Origin: Myxococcota bacterium
GTDB lineage: Bacteria > Myxococcota_A > UBA9160 > UBA4427
DNA: 57,582 nucleotides
Assembly: GCA_030748735.1 (NCBI GenBank)
Contig: JASMLK010000154.1
Coordinates: 1 to 57,582 of the forward strand
Reading direction: 5' to 3'
The translations under genes and the position numbers were made by a program. Position 1 is the stretch's first letter. The number at the start of each line of letters is the position of its first letter. Positions 1-8,878 of the stretch are shown one piece after another. Below the pieces are notes generated by a model. It ran no database searches. It worked only from the letters and a program-made list of their open reading frames with translations, and was not told where the DNA came from.

Positions 1-26
1 ACCGCGATCACCTCCCTGCGCTTCGT

Positions 27-932
27 TCAGAGTCGAGTCTCGAGGCCGTTGCGCTCGAGTTCTTTGCGTAGCCCCCGGTAGAAGTCGTCGTCTGGCGTGC
101 GAATTCCGAGGGGCTTTCGATCGGTTCCGAGACGCGGAAGCTTCGCCTCCCAGAAATGGTTGTAGGGAAGCAAGGTCAACGATGGCAGACCAAGCTCGCG
201 GAGTCTCGTCGCCGTGGCTTCGAGGTTTTCCGTGTCCGTGTTCCAACCCGGAATGACAGGCATGCGCGCTTCGACGCAGACGCCTCGGCGCACGAGTTCT
301 GCGAGATTCTCGAGGATGTTCTCGTTGTCGCGTTCGGTGAAGCGCTCATGGCGGCGCGAATCGATCACCTTCACGTCGAACAAGACGAGGTCGATCTCGT
401 CGAGCAGGGGTTCCAGCAAGGAGAACGGGTACGCGCCACAAGTCTCGATCGCAACGTGCACACCCACTTGCCGAAGCTGTGGCAACAACTCGAGCAGGAA
501 CCGACTCTGGAGCACGGGCTCGCCGCCCGAAAACGTCACGCCGCCACCGGATTGCGCGTAGAACGACTGGTCGCGCAGTAGCACCGGGAGCAGTTCTGGA
601 ACGCTCCACGAGCGCCCGATCACGCGCAGCGCGCCGGTTGGACATGGATCTACGCAATCACCGCAGGCGGTGCAGCGAGCGAAGTCCACACGGCCGGCCG
701 GTTCAGCGCCGAGAGCGCCGACCGCGCAGACGTCGATGCAGTTCGTGCACCCTTCGAGGCAACGCTCGGCGTCATAGGTGAGTTCGGGGCCGACGTGCAG
801 CGCTTCCGGGTTCTGGCACCAGGCGCAAGCGAGCGCACAGCCCTTGAAGAAGACGGTGGTGCGGATCCCCGGTCCATCGTGGATCGAGAAGCGCTGGACG
901 TCATAGACGATGGCTTCATGGGGATGCGTCAC
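27..932 (-). CDS. Glycyl-radical enzyme activating protein (radical SAM)
   Basis: Radical SAM enzyme that would place the glycyl radical on the enzyme encoded just upstream. The 301-aa protein has the activase signature near residue 31: KGCALACAWC gives the Cx3Cx2C cluster motif. An inserted ferredoxin-like segment follows with two more cysteine sets (CLEGCTNCIDVC and CTACGDCVDPC), as in the larger activases of non-PFL glycyl radical enzymes. The SAM-binding GGEP occurs in TFSGGEPVL. The start is GTG, overlapping the stop of the upstream gene by 4 nt (GTGA), so the two are translationally coupled. Family-level function is firm; the partner is inferred from coupling. The gene ends near the window edge but is complete. 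Confidence 0.93.
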   Translation of the reverse strand: MTHPHEAIVYDVQRFSIHDGPGIRTTVFFKGCALACAWCQNPEALHVGPELTYDAERCLEGCTNCIDVCAVGALGAEPAGRVDFARCTACGDCVDPCPTGALRVIGRSWSVPELLPVLLRDQSFYAQSGGGVTFSGGEPVLQSRFLLELLPQLRQVGVHVAIETCGAYPFSLLEPLLDEIDLVLFDVKVIDSRRHERFTERDNENILENLAELVRRGVCVEARMPVIPGWNTDTENLEATATRLRELGLPSLTLLPYNHFWEAKLPRLGTDRKPLGIRTPDDDFYRGLRKELERNGLETRL

Positions 933-3553
933 ACCCTGCCCTCGCCCTCAGTCTGCTGGCAAGCCGGGCCGCGATCGTGCGGTGACGCGTGCAATGTGCG
1001 AGTGATGAGTTCTTCTTTCATCTCGTCGGTGAGGTCGTTGAAGTAGGCGCTGTAGCCCGAGATCCGAACGACGAGGTCGCGGTGGCGCTCCGGGTGGCGT
1101 CTGGCATCGATCAGAACGGACGCATCCACCACGTTGTATTGGACCTGCATCCCTCCGGCATCGAAGTAGCCGCGCGTCAGATCGGCCAACAGCTTCGTGC
1201 CCGCCTCTCCCCTCAAGTACCACGGGTCGAGCTTTTCGTTCAGACACAGCCCGTTGCCGATCATTTCGGTCGACGCCGCTGCGGCCGCACGCAGGGACGC
1301 GGTCGGGCCCGCGTCGTCGCAACCGTTCACGGGCGACAGACCATCCGCCAGCGGCAACCCGGCGCGGCGACCACTCGGCAGCGCGCCGAGTCGGCGGCCG
1401 AAGCCAACGTGGGTCGTCATCGTCCAGAAGCCCGGAGCGTACGGGCCGCCTCGCGGATTGGAGTGACGGCGAACGGCAGCGCAATAGATGTCCACGACAC
1501 GCCGCGCCCAGCCCTCGGGGCCGCCCGCGTCCTGGCCGAACTTCTGGGTGCGGTCCGTTGCGCGATGTTCGATTTCGCGAGCACCGTCGAAGTCGCGATC
1601 CACCGCGGAGATGAATGCGTCTAGGGACATGCGCCTTTCGTCGAAGACGATCCGTTCGATGGCCGCGAGCGAATCCGCGACATCAGCGGCGCCCACACCC
1701 TGCATGCCCGTCGAGTCGTAACGCGCCCCGCCCGCGTTCACGTCGCGTCCGTGTTCCAGGCATCCATCCACCACGGTCGAAAGCAGCGGGGTCGGGCGGT
1801 ACATCGCGTGGGCGCTCTCGATCGCGTCGTTGCCCCGGACCGCAGCGGCGACCAGGCGCTCGACCTCTTCGCGAAAGGCGTCGACGAGGGCTTCCATGGA
1901 TTCGAACTTCCGCGGCCTACCCCCTTCGTCTGCGTGCGATCCGCCATGCAACGCGCGATCGAACGCTGCAGGCAGGCTCAGAAACGCCGCGCCCGCTGCC
2001 GGGAAGCTTCGCCCCGGAATCCCCCACTCTACACATCCCACGATGCTGTAGTCCCTTGCATGGCCAGCTGCGACGTCGAGGTCTTCGAGGGCGGGGACGA
2101 TGCGCGCGTCGTTGAAGAACGCCGGCATGCCACCACCCTGCTTCACCAACTCGCAAGCGCGCGATACGAGAGAAGGATCACTGGCGGGGTGGACACGCAG
2201 ATGGAGATTCGGCTGTCGCAAGCGAAGCTGGCCATAGGCTTCGAGCAGCAGGAAGCTCACCTCGTTGCTGGCGTCGCGACCTGCATCGTCGGTGCCGCCG
2301 AGCGTGATCCCCGAAGCCGACGAAAGGCCGCTGAAGTATTCGGTCGCCATCGCGTTGAACAGCGGCAGGAGTTCGGCGGCCTTGCCGAGGAAGCAACCCA
2401 GCAGCTCGACCGCGCGCTCTCGGGTGAGCGTTCCCGCGGCAACGTCTCGCTGATAGAACGGCCATAGAAGCTGATCCAGGCGCCCGAAGGAAATGCCGTG
2501 CTGGAAGCTTTCCTGATGGAGCATCGTGTGGGTGAGGAAGATGCTCTGCAGCGCCTCGTGGAAGTTACGTGCCGGAAGCGCGGGTACACGCTCGAGGACC
2601 TCGGCCAGCTGCTTCAGCTCGCTTGCGCGTTCTCCGTCGGGTTCGCACTCGGCTTCGCGCCTGCAGTGGTCACTCCAACGCCGAGCGAACGCGATCGCGG
2701 CCTGCGCCGTGATCTCGGCAGCGTCATAGAAGGCCGCTTGCTCGGGATCGGTGGTTTGCTCTCGTCTTCGCTGCCGAACGTCGTCGAGGATTCCACGAAA
2801 ACCCCGCTCGAGTACGCTGCGATGGTCGGGAGTGACGTGCGAGATGCCCGCGAACTGGGTCAGTACGAAGTGGCGGCCGCGCACCAGTTCGTTCGGAAGC
2901 TCCAGATCTTCGGCCAGCATCCCCGCTCGCGACTGCACCGAACGCGAGAACCAGAAGGGAAGGATCTCTTCTTCGAGAAGCCGCACCTGCTCTGGTGTCG
3001 TGGCGAGCGGGTTTACCTTGCGCGCCGCAAGCCCAGTCAACTCCGGAAGCATGAGCAACCCGCCGAGGTCGGGGTGAATGGGCGCACCGATTCGCTGCGA
3101 CGACGGGTTGCCCACGATCAGCTCGTCCGGGTAGATCTGCAGTGGCACGCGTTCGAGGACATGAGCGAGTGCCCGCGCCCAGGTGACGATCGGGGCTTGC
3201 TGCTGGCGTGCCGCCTGTCGACGCGCGTAAAGACGCTGAAGCGTTCGGTTCAGTGACAGCTGCCAACGCGACTGTGGCTCACCCTCACCGAGGTTCCGAG
3301 CCAGCCCACGACGAAAGAGCGCGAAGTGAATGCGCGCCAGCCGATCGCCCCACGGATCGCTTCGCAGCTCGCCGCGATAGAAGTCGGTAATCAGCTCCGC
3401 CTTCTGCGTGCACAGCGAGTAGGGGGCGTTCAGCAGCGCTTCGCGCAGCCGCGAAAGCCGCTCGGACCGAACCGGCGCAGCAGTGCCCTCACCCTGCTCG
3501 GCGGCCGCCTCGTTCCCGTCCGATTGCTGGGAGAGCAGCGCCGTCGCCGCCAT
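929..3553 (-). CDS. Glycyl radical enzyme (PFL-like family), substrate unknown
   Basis: Large anaerobic radical enzyme of about 874 aa. I chose ATG 3553 because a GGGGAGG ribosome site lies 8 nt upstream; a longer reading to 3652 lacks one. The C-terminal glycyl radical loop is RISGYSAYF, with the radical Gly near residue 833. The active-site cysteine loop is SIVGCVEWGIPG, with Cys near 507. The GCVE motif places it with dehydratase, lyase and decarboxylase type enzymes (CutC, PduC-like, HypD relatives) rather than true pyruvate formate-lyase, which has adjacent cysteines. The Trp after GCVE differs from the GCVEP I recall for the characterised dehydratase/lyase classes, so I do not assign a substrate. 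It is coupled to its activase. Confidence 0.9.
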   Translation of the reverse strand: MAATALLSQQSDGNEAAAEQGEGTAAPVRSERLSRLREALLNAPYSLCTQKAELITDFYRGELRSDPWGDRLARIHFALFRRGLARNLGEGEPQSRWQLSLNRTLQRLYARRQAARQQQAPIVTWARALAHVLERVPLQIYPDELIVGNPSSQRIGAPIHPDLGGLLMLPELTGLAARKVNPLATTPEQVRLLEEEILPFWFSRSVQSRAGMLAEDLELPNELVRGRHFVLTQFAGISHVTPDHRSVLERGFRGILDDVRQRRREQTTDPEQAAFYDAAEITAQAAIAFARRWSDHCRREAECEPDGERASELKQLAEVLERVPALPARNFHEALQSIFLTHTMLHQESFQHGISFGRLDQLLWPFYQRDVAAGTLTRERAVELLGCFLGKAAELLPLFNAMATEYFSGLSSASGITLGGTDDAGRDASNEVSFLLLEAYGQLRLRQPNLHLRVHPASDPSLVSRACELVKQGGGMPAFFNDARIVPALEDLDVAAGHARDYSIVGCVEWGIPGRSFPAAGAAFLSLPAAFDRALHGGSHADEGGRPRKFESMEALVDAFREEVERLVAAAVRGNDAIESAHAMYRPTPLLSTVVDGCLEHGRDVNAGGARYDSTGMQGVGAADVADSLAAIERIVFDERRMSLDAFISAVDRDFDGAREIEHRATDRTQKFGQDAGGPEGWARRVVDIYCAAVRRHSNPRGGPYAPGFWTMTTHVGFGRRLGALPSGRRAGLPLADGLSPVNGCDDAGPTASLRAAAAASTEMIGNGLCLNEKLDPWYLRGEAGTKLLADLTRGYFDAGGMQVQYNVVDASVLIDARRHPERHRDLVVRISGYSAYFNDLTDEMKEELITRTLHASPHDRGPACQQTEGEGRV

Positions 3554-3800
3554 CACCACCACCTCCCCTACGTATGGAGATGGATGTATGCATGTCCCGT
3601 GCCGCAGAGAGGTCGCAGGCACAAAGCAAGAGCCAACACACCTGTGGCCCACCGCGCCACACCGGGTTCCTTTGTCCCACTACACAACCACCTGCGTTGC
3701 GTTCAAAGGTCGACTTCCTCTGGACAGCTCCGATCGTTCTCCCTGGCCCCCCAACGACTTCCCCCCGGAGAACCCCCCACACGCCCGGCCGCGGCCCCCG

Positions 3801-5633
3801 CTACCTCTTCCGGTGACTCTTCGCCAGAACCTTCTTACGCAACCGCAAAGACTCCGGCGTAACCTCGAGCAACTCATCGTCCTCGATCCACTCGAGCGCA
3901 CTCTCGATCGTCAGCTTGCGCGCCGGCGTGATGATCGGCGCATCGTCCTTCCCCGAAGCCCGCATGTTGTCCAGCTTCTTCGCCCGACAGACATTCACGT
4001 TCATGTCACCGGGCCGCCGATTCTCGCCGACGACCTGCCCTTCGTAGACCTGGACGCCGGGGTCGACGAACATCGTCGCGCGCTCCTGGATCTTCGCGAT
4101 CGCGAACGGCGTCGTCTGCCCTTGGTCGGTCGAAACGATCCCGCCGACCGAGCGCTTTTCGAGGTCGCCCGCCCAGGGTTCGTAGCCCTTGATCGTGGCG
4201 TACATGATGCCTTCGCCACGGGTGTCGGTGAGGAACTCGCTGCGGTAGCCGAACAAGCCGCGGCTCGGTACGACGAAAGAAAGCGTCACCCGACCGCCTT
4301 CCTGACGCATGTCCTCCATGCGTCCCTTTCGCACCGCGAGTTTTTCCATCACCGACCCGGCCGCCCAGTCGGGCACGTCGATCGCCACGTCTTCGACGGG
4401 CTCGCACTTCCTGCCGTCGATCTCGCGCGGGATGATCTCGGGTCGCGACACCGCGAACTCGTAACCTTCGCGTCGCATCGTTTCGACGAGGACCGCGATC
4501 TGCAGCTCGCCGCGACCCGACACCTTGAAGGTGTCCTGTCGGTCCGTTTCCTCGACCGCCACCGAGATGTTGGCGAGGCCTTCGCGGCGCAGCCGGTCTC
4601 CGATCTGGCGACTCGTGACGAACTTGCCTTCGCGCCCCGCGAATGGCGAGGTATTCACCGAAAAGTGAACGCTGATCGTCGGCGGATCGATCTCGATGCG
4701 CGGCAACGCTTCGGGGTGCGAGGGATCGCAGATCGTGTCGCCGATCTCGATCGAGTCGATGCCCGCCAGGATGGCGATGTCACCGGCCCGCGCTTCGTCC
4801 ATTTCCACGCGCTCGATCCCGCGCGTGCCGAAGAGCTTGGTCACGCGGAAGGTTTCGCTCGCTCCGTCGCGCCCCACGCGCACGACGTTGGCACCACGTG
4901 TGAGCACGCCGCGATTCACGCGACCGATCACCAGGCGACCGACATACGAGTCGTAGCCGAAGGTCACCGCCTGGAACTGCGTCGGCCCGTCGAGGTCGAC
5001 GTTCGGTGCAGCCGTGTTCTCGAGGATCGCGTCCATCAGCGGCCGCAGGTCCTTCGCGTCGTCCGGCATCTCGCGCTTCGCGAGCCCCGCCTTCGCCGAC
5101 GTATAAACGTGCGGAAAGTCGAGCTGGTCGTCGTTCGCTCCGAGTTCGACCAGCAGGTCGAAGACCTCGTCGAGGATTTCTTCGGCCCGCTCTTCCGGCC
5201 GATCGATCTTGTTCACCACGAGCACGGGCTTCAGGCCGCGCTCGAGGGACTTGCGCAGCACGAAGCGCGTCTGCGGCATGACTCCTTCGACCGCGTCCAC
5301 GAGCAGGAGCACCGCGTCCACCATGCCGAGCACGCGCTCGACTTCGCCGCCGAAGTCGGCATGGCCGGGGGTGTCGACGAGCTGGATGCGCGTGCCCTCG
5401 AATTCGATCGCCGTGCTCTTCGAAGAAATCGTGATCCCGCGCTCGCGCTCGAGGTCCTGCGAATCCATCACGCGGTCTTCGACGATCTGGTTGTCACGAA
5501 ACGAACCGGCGAAGCGAAGCATGGCGTCGACGAGGGTCGTCTTGCCGTGATCGACGTGGGCGATGATGGCGAGGTTGCGCAGGTCGTCTCGCGTATGGGA
5601 AGCGCTCGAAGTGGAATTCGACACGGTGGTCAC
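3801..5633 (-). CDS. typA: Translational GTPase TypA/BipA
   Basis: Ribosome-associated GTPase of the EF-G/LepA class, implicated in 50S assembly and stress adaptation. It has 610 aa, the usual length. The G1 loop AHVDHGKT is at residues 25-32, followed by the G3 motif DTPGHADFGGEVERVL and G4 NKIDRPEER. The C-terminal half has the BipA-specific segments RKGRMEDM and SRGLFGYRSEF. The long reading frame on the opposite strand is a GC-driven shadow. The 247 bp between its stop and the glycyl radical gene show no gene; the run is very C/G rich and no convincing terminator was seen. Confidence 0.97.
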   Translation of the reverse strand: MTTVSNSTSSASHTRDDLRNLAIIAHVDHGKTTLVDAMLRFAGSFRDNQIVEDRVMDSQDLERERGITISSKSTAIEFEGTRIQLVDTPGHADFGGEVERVLGMVDAVLLLVDAVEGVMPQTRFVLRKSLERGLKPVLVVNKIDRPEERAEEILDEVFDLLVELGANDDQLDFPHVYTSAKAGLAKREMPDDAKDLRPLMDAILENTAAPNVDLDGPTQFQAVTFGYDSYVGRLVIGRVNRGVLTRGANVVRVGRDGASETFRVTKLFGTRGIERVEMDEARAGDIAILAGIDSIEIGDTICDPSHPEALPRIEIDPPTISVHFSVNTSPFAGREGKFVTSRQIGDRLRREGLANISVAVEETDRQDTFKVSGRGELQIAVLVETMRREGYEFAVSRPEIIPREIDGRKCEPVEDVAIDVPDWAAGSVMEKLAVRKGRMEDMRQEGGRVTLSFVVPSRGLFGYRSEFLTDTRGEGIMYATIKGYEPWAGDLEKRSVGGIVSTDQGQTTPFAIAKIQERATMFVDPGVQVYEGQVVGENRRPGDMNVNVCRAKKLDNMRASGKDDAPIITPARKLTIESALEWIEDDELLEVTPESLRLRKKVLAKSHRKR

Positions 5634-5850
5634 TTTGCGAATGCAGGCAATGCGTGGCGCCGAGTCTTCGCGAAGCCCATGCGTCGAAACGCGTCGAAGG
5701 AAAGGGCTCGGGATTCAGCGTCCGCGGGCTGCCGCAGATGGTTGTGGAGGGGATGAGAAAGGCCGCGCGGGGTTCGGGGCGGGCGCAACCTAGCAGAAGC
5801 GCTTGCGGAAGACTCGCCGTTCCGCCGGCCCTCGTGCGCTCACGGCCTTC

Positions 5851-6501
5851 TCAGCCGCGCGGCGCCGCGATTTCCGTTCGATTGCACGCGCCCTGCCGCC
5901 GAACCTCGAAGCGCGCGCCCCGTTTCGCCAGGATGTGGTGCGCCACCGCGGCTTCCAGCGCGCGACCACGCAAGGCCGCCTTCCACCATTCGAGATGCTG
6001 CGCATCCTCGGCGGCCCGATCCTCGATCGCGAAGACGACTTCCTTGTCGCTCGCCGTCACTTCGACGCGCAAGCCGCCGTCCTTGTCCATCGCCTCCATC
6101 GCACCGTAGGCCTGACTCAGCAGGATGTAGTGGAAGACCTCGGGTTCGGCGCGAACCCCGGGCAGGTCGTCCGCGAAGTCGAAGACGACCTCGAACGCGC
6201 GGCCGCCGTATTCGGCAAGTGCACGCTCGAAACCCACGGCGATCACACCGGCGCCCACCGGCGAGATGTCACTCGGTGGCTCACTCAAGACCGGGCGGAT
6301 GAGCGCCAGCAGCGCGGCCGAGCGGGCAGACAGATCGTCGATCTCGAGCGACGCAACGGCGAGCCCGCGTGCGTCGAGTTCCTCGTCGAGCAGATGGGCC
6401 TGCAAGCGCACGGCCGCCACGAGGTTCGATATTTCGTGGCATATCGCGAAGACGAGATTGGCTGAGTCCGTCGCGGCCTTGTCGAACGTATCGCCGGTCA
6501 T
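5851..6501 (-). CDS. Sensor-less histidine-kinase-like / phosphotransferase-like protein
   Basis: About 216 aa from ATG 6501, which has a G-rich ribosome site just upstream. An H-box-like helix lies near residue 20 ([15 protein letters not shown]), so a phosphorylatable His in a DHp-type hairpin is likely. The rest resembles a HATPase fold, but the usual nucleotide-binding boxes are degenerate: the N-box region reads [13 protein letters not shown] and no clear DxGxG is seen. There is no transmembrane or sensor domain. This architecture resembles ChpT-like histidine phosphotransferases or orphan kinase cores. It is transcribed divergently from a ferredoxin/PP2C pair. The phosphorelay role is inference. 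Confidence 0.6.
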   Translation of the reverse strand: MTGDTFDKAATDSANLVFAICHEISNLVAAVRLQAHLLDEELDARGLAVASLEIDDLSARSAALLALIRPVLSEPPSDISPVGAGVIAVGFERALAEYGGRAFEVVFDFADDLPGVRAEPEVFHYILLSQAYGAMEAMDKDGGLRVEVTASDKEVVFAIEDRAAEDAQHLEWWKAALRGRALEAAVAHHILAKRGARFEVRRQGACNRTEIAAPRG

Positions 6502-6635
6502 CGCCTGCCCCCCGAAACCCGGTGCGCGCCCTTGCGCGACTGCGAGCCTCCCCCTGCCGGTGCATTGTCGCACGAACCCGGACCGATGGCTCGCGTCCGT
6601 TTTGCCCGGACCGCCCCCATGGTAGATTCGCCACC

Positions 6636-7031
6636 ATGACCAGCGACAAGATGCTCGCCCGCATGTCGAAGCGGCTGAAGCTCGATTCGATCCAGCGCCA
6701 CATCTTCATCTGCGTTGGCGGCGATTGCGCGGACGAAGAAGTCCAGGCAAAGGCCTGGAAGTTCTTGAAAGCACGACTCGCCGAACTCGAGCTGGTCGAC
6801 GTCGAGCAGGGGGTATTCCGCTCCAAGGCCGAGTGCCTTCGCGTCTGCATGGACGGCCCCATCGCCCTCGTCTACCCGGAAGGCACCTGGTACAGACAGG
6901 CGACCGAGGAAAACCTGGAGCGCATCATTCAGGAACACCTGATCGGCGGTGCACCGGTCGCCGACCTCGCTTTCAGCCGCACGCCTCTTCCGTTCGAAAG
7001 CGTCCGCGACGATCCTGGAAAGGTCGAGTAG
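6636..7031 (+). CDS. Thioredoxin-like [2Fe-2S] ferredoxin family protein
   Basis: Predicted 131-aa electron carrier of the (2Fe-2S) thioredoxin-like ferredoxin family. Four cysteines fit the cluster: two in [12 protein letters not shown] near residue 30 and two in the CLRVC motif near residue 71, followed by the typical [15 protein letters not shown] segment. ATG 6636 opens the conserved region with little extra N-terminus. The next gene (PP2C phosphatase) begins 4 nt after the stop, so the two are almost certainly cotranscribed. No redox partner is visible nearby. Confidence 0.85.
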   Translation: MTSDKMLARMSKRLKLDSIQRHIFICVGGDCADEEVQAKAWKFLKARLAELELVDVEQGVFRSKAECLRVCMDGPIALVYPEGTWYRQATEENLERIIQEHLIGGAPVADLAFSRTPLPFESVRDDPGKVE

Positions 7032-7035
7032 CACG

Positions 7036-7851
7036 ATGCGCTCAGCCCTCCTGCTCGGCCGGCATCATCAACAAATCGGTACAGTGGACCTCGTGGCCGA
7101 GGGGCCGTGTGCCATTGCGATCTCGCGCGGCGGCGCCCCCAAGCGGTACAGCTACACCGAACCGAACGAAGACGCGTGCTGCTTCGTCTGGGGGCCACAC
7201 GGTGTCATGCTTGCGGTCGCGGACGGACACCACGGTGCCGGGGGGTCGGAACGCGCGATCCAACACCTGGTCGAAAGCGCTTCCGGCTGGCTCGATGAGC
7301 CCACCACCGATCGCGCCTCCCTCGGCGGGGCGTTGGTCGAGCAACTCCGCAAGGCCGTTGGCGAGATTGGCGTCGCGATCTTCGACGAAGCCGCAGCGGT
7401 TGGACTTCCACCGCCGGCCACGACGCTTTCGGTCGCCGTGGTGCGTCCGGGAGACGACCTGCTCGCACATGCTTCGATCGGCGATAGCCATGTCTTCGTC
7501 ACGAGCGATGCCCAGCCGTGCGATCTGGGCTGGTCGGCCGGACGCGACGACAACCCCGAATACCTGGGGCGCGAACGCGACCTCGCCGACGAAGCCAAGC
7601 TGACCGTCGACTTCGCATCGCTTTCGAGCACGCGCGCCGTTGCGCTCATCACCGACGGCTTTTCCGAGCACGGCATCGGGCACCCCGACCCCGCGGCGGA
7701 ACTCCACACTTTGCAGATCGACAGCCTGAACGGCGCGCCGGATCTACGCGCCCCCGACACCTGCCGCGCGATCACCGAATCTGCACTCGATGTTCAACGA
7801 CGCAACCGCTCAGGTGACAACGTCGCGTGTGCGGTGTGGGCAGCGGAGTAG
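7036..7851 (+). CDS. PP2C-family serine/threonine protein phosphatase
   Basis: Predicted 271-aa cytosolic metal-dependent phosphatase. Family motifs appear in order: NEDACCFVW, then VADGHHGAGG (metal-binding DG), TLSVAVV, GDSHVFV, LITDGFSEHG, and the C-terminal NRSGDNVACAV (metal-binding GDN). These are the usual PP2C acidic metal ligands, so it is probably active. It lies 4 nt after the ferredoxin gene. No Ser/Thr kinase occurs in the window, so the substrate is unknown. A link to the divergent histidine-kinase-like protein is possible but unproven. Confidence 0.85.
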   Translation: MRSALLLGRHHQQIGTVDLVAEGPCAIAISRGGAPKRYSYTEPNEDACCFVWGPHGVMLAVADGHHGAGGSERAIQHLVESASGWLDEPTTDRASLGGALVEQLRKAVGEIGVAIFDEAAAVGLPPPATTLSVAVVRPGDDLLAHASIGDSHVFVTSDAQPCDLGWSAGRDDNPEYLGRERDLADEAKLTVDFASLSSTRAVALITDGFSEHGIGHPDPAAELHTLQIDSLNGAPDLRAPDTCRAITESALDVQRRNRSGDNVACAVWAAE

Positions 7852-7880
7852 GCTCGGCGGGCTGGTTGAGTTGAACTGGA

Positions 7881-7920
7881 CTGTGCTGGGTTGCGCTGGG
7901 TTGCGCTGGGTTGCGCTGGG
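7881..7920. repeat. Decamer tandem repeat upstream of the SDR gene
   Basis: Three exact copies of TTGCGCTGGG run from 7891 to 7920, preceded by a near copy (CTGTGCTGGG) at 7881. The array lies between the phosphatase stop and the SDR start at 7967. A 10-bp period is close to one helical turn, so it could be a protein-binding array, or simply slippage DNA. Confidence 0.85.
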
Positions 7921-7966
7921 CAATAGACGAGCTGGTAACGTACTCGTCCTATGTCAGACTTGGCGC

Positions 7967-8872
7967 ATGAGCACGACCGACCGCGGTGGCGCTGACACAG
8001 AAGGCCAGGACGCAACGCCCGATCCCTACGTCATCCACACCGACGCGGAACTCGCGGCGCTGCCGTGCGCCTTCCGCGACGATCTCTTTGCGGGACAGGT
8101 CGCGCTGGTGACGGGCGGTGCCGGAGGCATCGGGCGTGCCATCTGCATCCTGCTCGGGCGACTCGGTGCGCGCATCGTGACCTGCGGACGCGACCAGGCG
8201 AAGCTCGATCAACTCGCCGAATCCCTCGCCGAGCTCGACATCCCGTGCCAGACCGAGCGCATGACCATCCGCGACCCCGAACAGGTCGCCGACCTGTTCA
8301 CTGCCGCCCATGAAGAACAGGGGCGAGTCGATCTCGTGGTCAACAATGCGGGAGGCCAGTTCCCGAGTCCGGCGGTGGATCTTTCGCCTCGCGGTTGGGC
8401 CGCGGTGGTCGAGACGAACCTCTACGGAACGTGGTTCGTCATGCAGGCTGCAGCGCGCGAGTGGATCGCACGCGAGCAGGCCGGGTCGATCGTCAACATC
8501 GGCACCATCACCGGGCGCGGTTCGGTGGGCATTCCGCATACGGCCGCGGCTCGTGCGGGCGCACAGAACCTTGCGACCGGCCTCTGCGTCGAGTGGGCGC
8601 CCCACGATATCCGCATCAACACCGTGGCGGTCGGCGTCGTGCGCAGCCCGGGTTTGTTGCACTACCCGCCGGAAGCGCGACCGAGCTTCGACCACAACCC
8701 GCAGCGACGGCTGGGCGACGTACACGACGTGGCACTGGCCGTCGCCTTCCTCGGCTCCCCCGAGGCCAGCGGTTACATCACCGGCGAAGTCACCCACGTC
8801 GCAGGCGGTGGACAAGCGTGGGGTGAGTACTGGGCCATGGGCAAGCCCGACTGGTTCAAGGTCGAGGAGTAG
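7967..8872 (+). CDS. SDR oxidoreductase, enoyl/dienoyl-CoA reductase-like
   Basis: Predicted 301-aa NAD(P)-dependent short-chain dehydrogenase. The Rossmann motif TGGAGGIG is at residues 49-56 and NNAGG near 126. The catalytic region departs from YxxxK: it reads IPHTAAARAGAQNL, matching the HSGAARAG type I recall from peroxisomal trans-2-enoyl-CoA reductase and 2,4-dienoyl-CoA reductase-like SDRs. That suggests a CoA-thioester substrate, but it is inference. ATG 7967 is preferred; a longer frame reading through the decamer repeat would add 59 unlikely residues. It heads a three-gene run with a methyltransferase (6 nt later) and a KAS III. Confidence 0.85.
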   Translation: MSTTDRGGADTEGQDATPDPYVIHTDAELAALPCAFRDDLFAGQVALVTGGAGGIGRAICILLGRLGARIVTCGRDQAKLDQLAESLAELDIPCQTERMTIRDPEQVADLFTAAHEEQGRVDLVVNNAGGQFPSPAVDLSPRGWAAVVETNLYGTWFVMQAAAREWIAREQAGSIVNIGTITGRGSVGIPHTAAARAGAQNLATGLCVEWAPHDIRINTVAVGVVRSPGLLHYPPEARPSFDHNPQRRLGDVHDVALAVAFLGSPEASGYITGEVTHVAGGGQAWGEYWAMGKPDWFKVEE

Positions 8873-8878
8873 CGCGAG

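Noticed and set aside
3483..5756. Plus-strand frame antisense to typA
   Set aside because: Shadow frame; TypA on the other strand has complete GTPase motifs.
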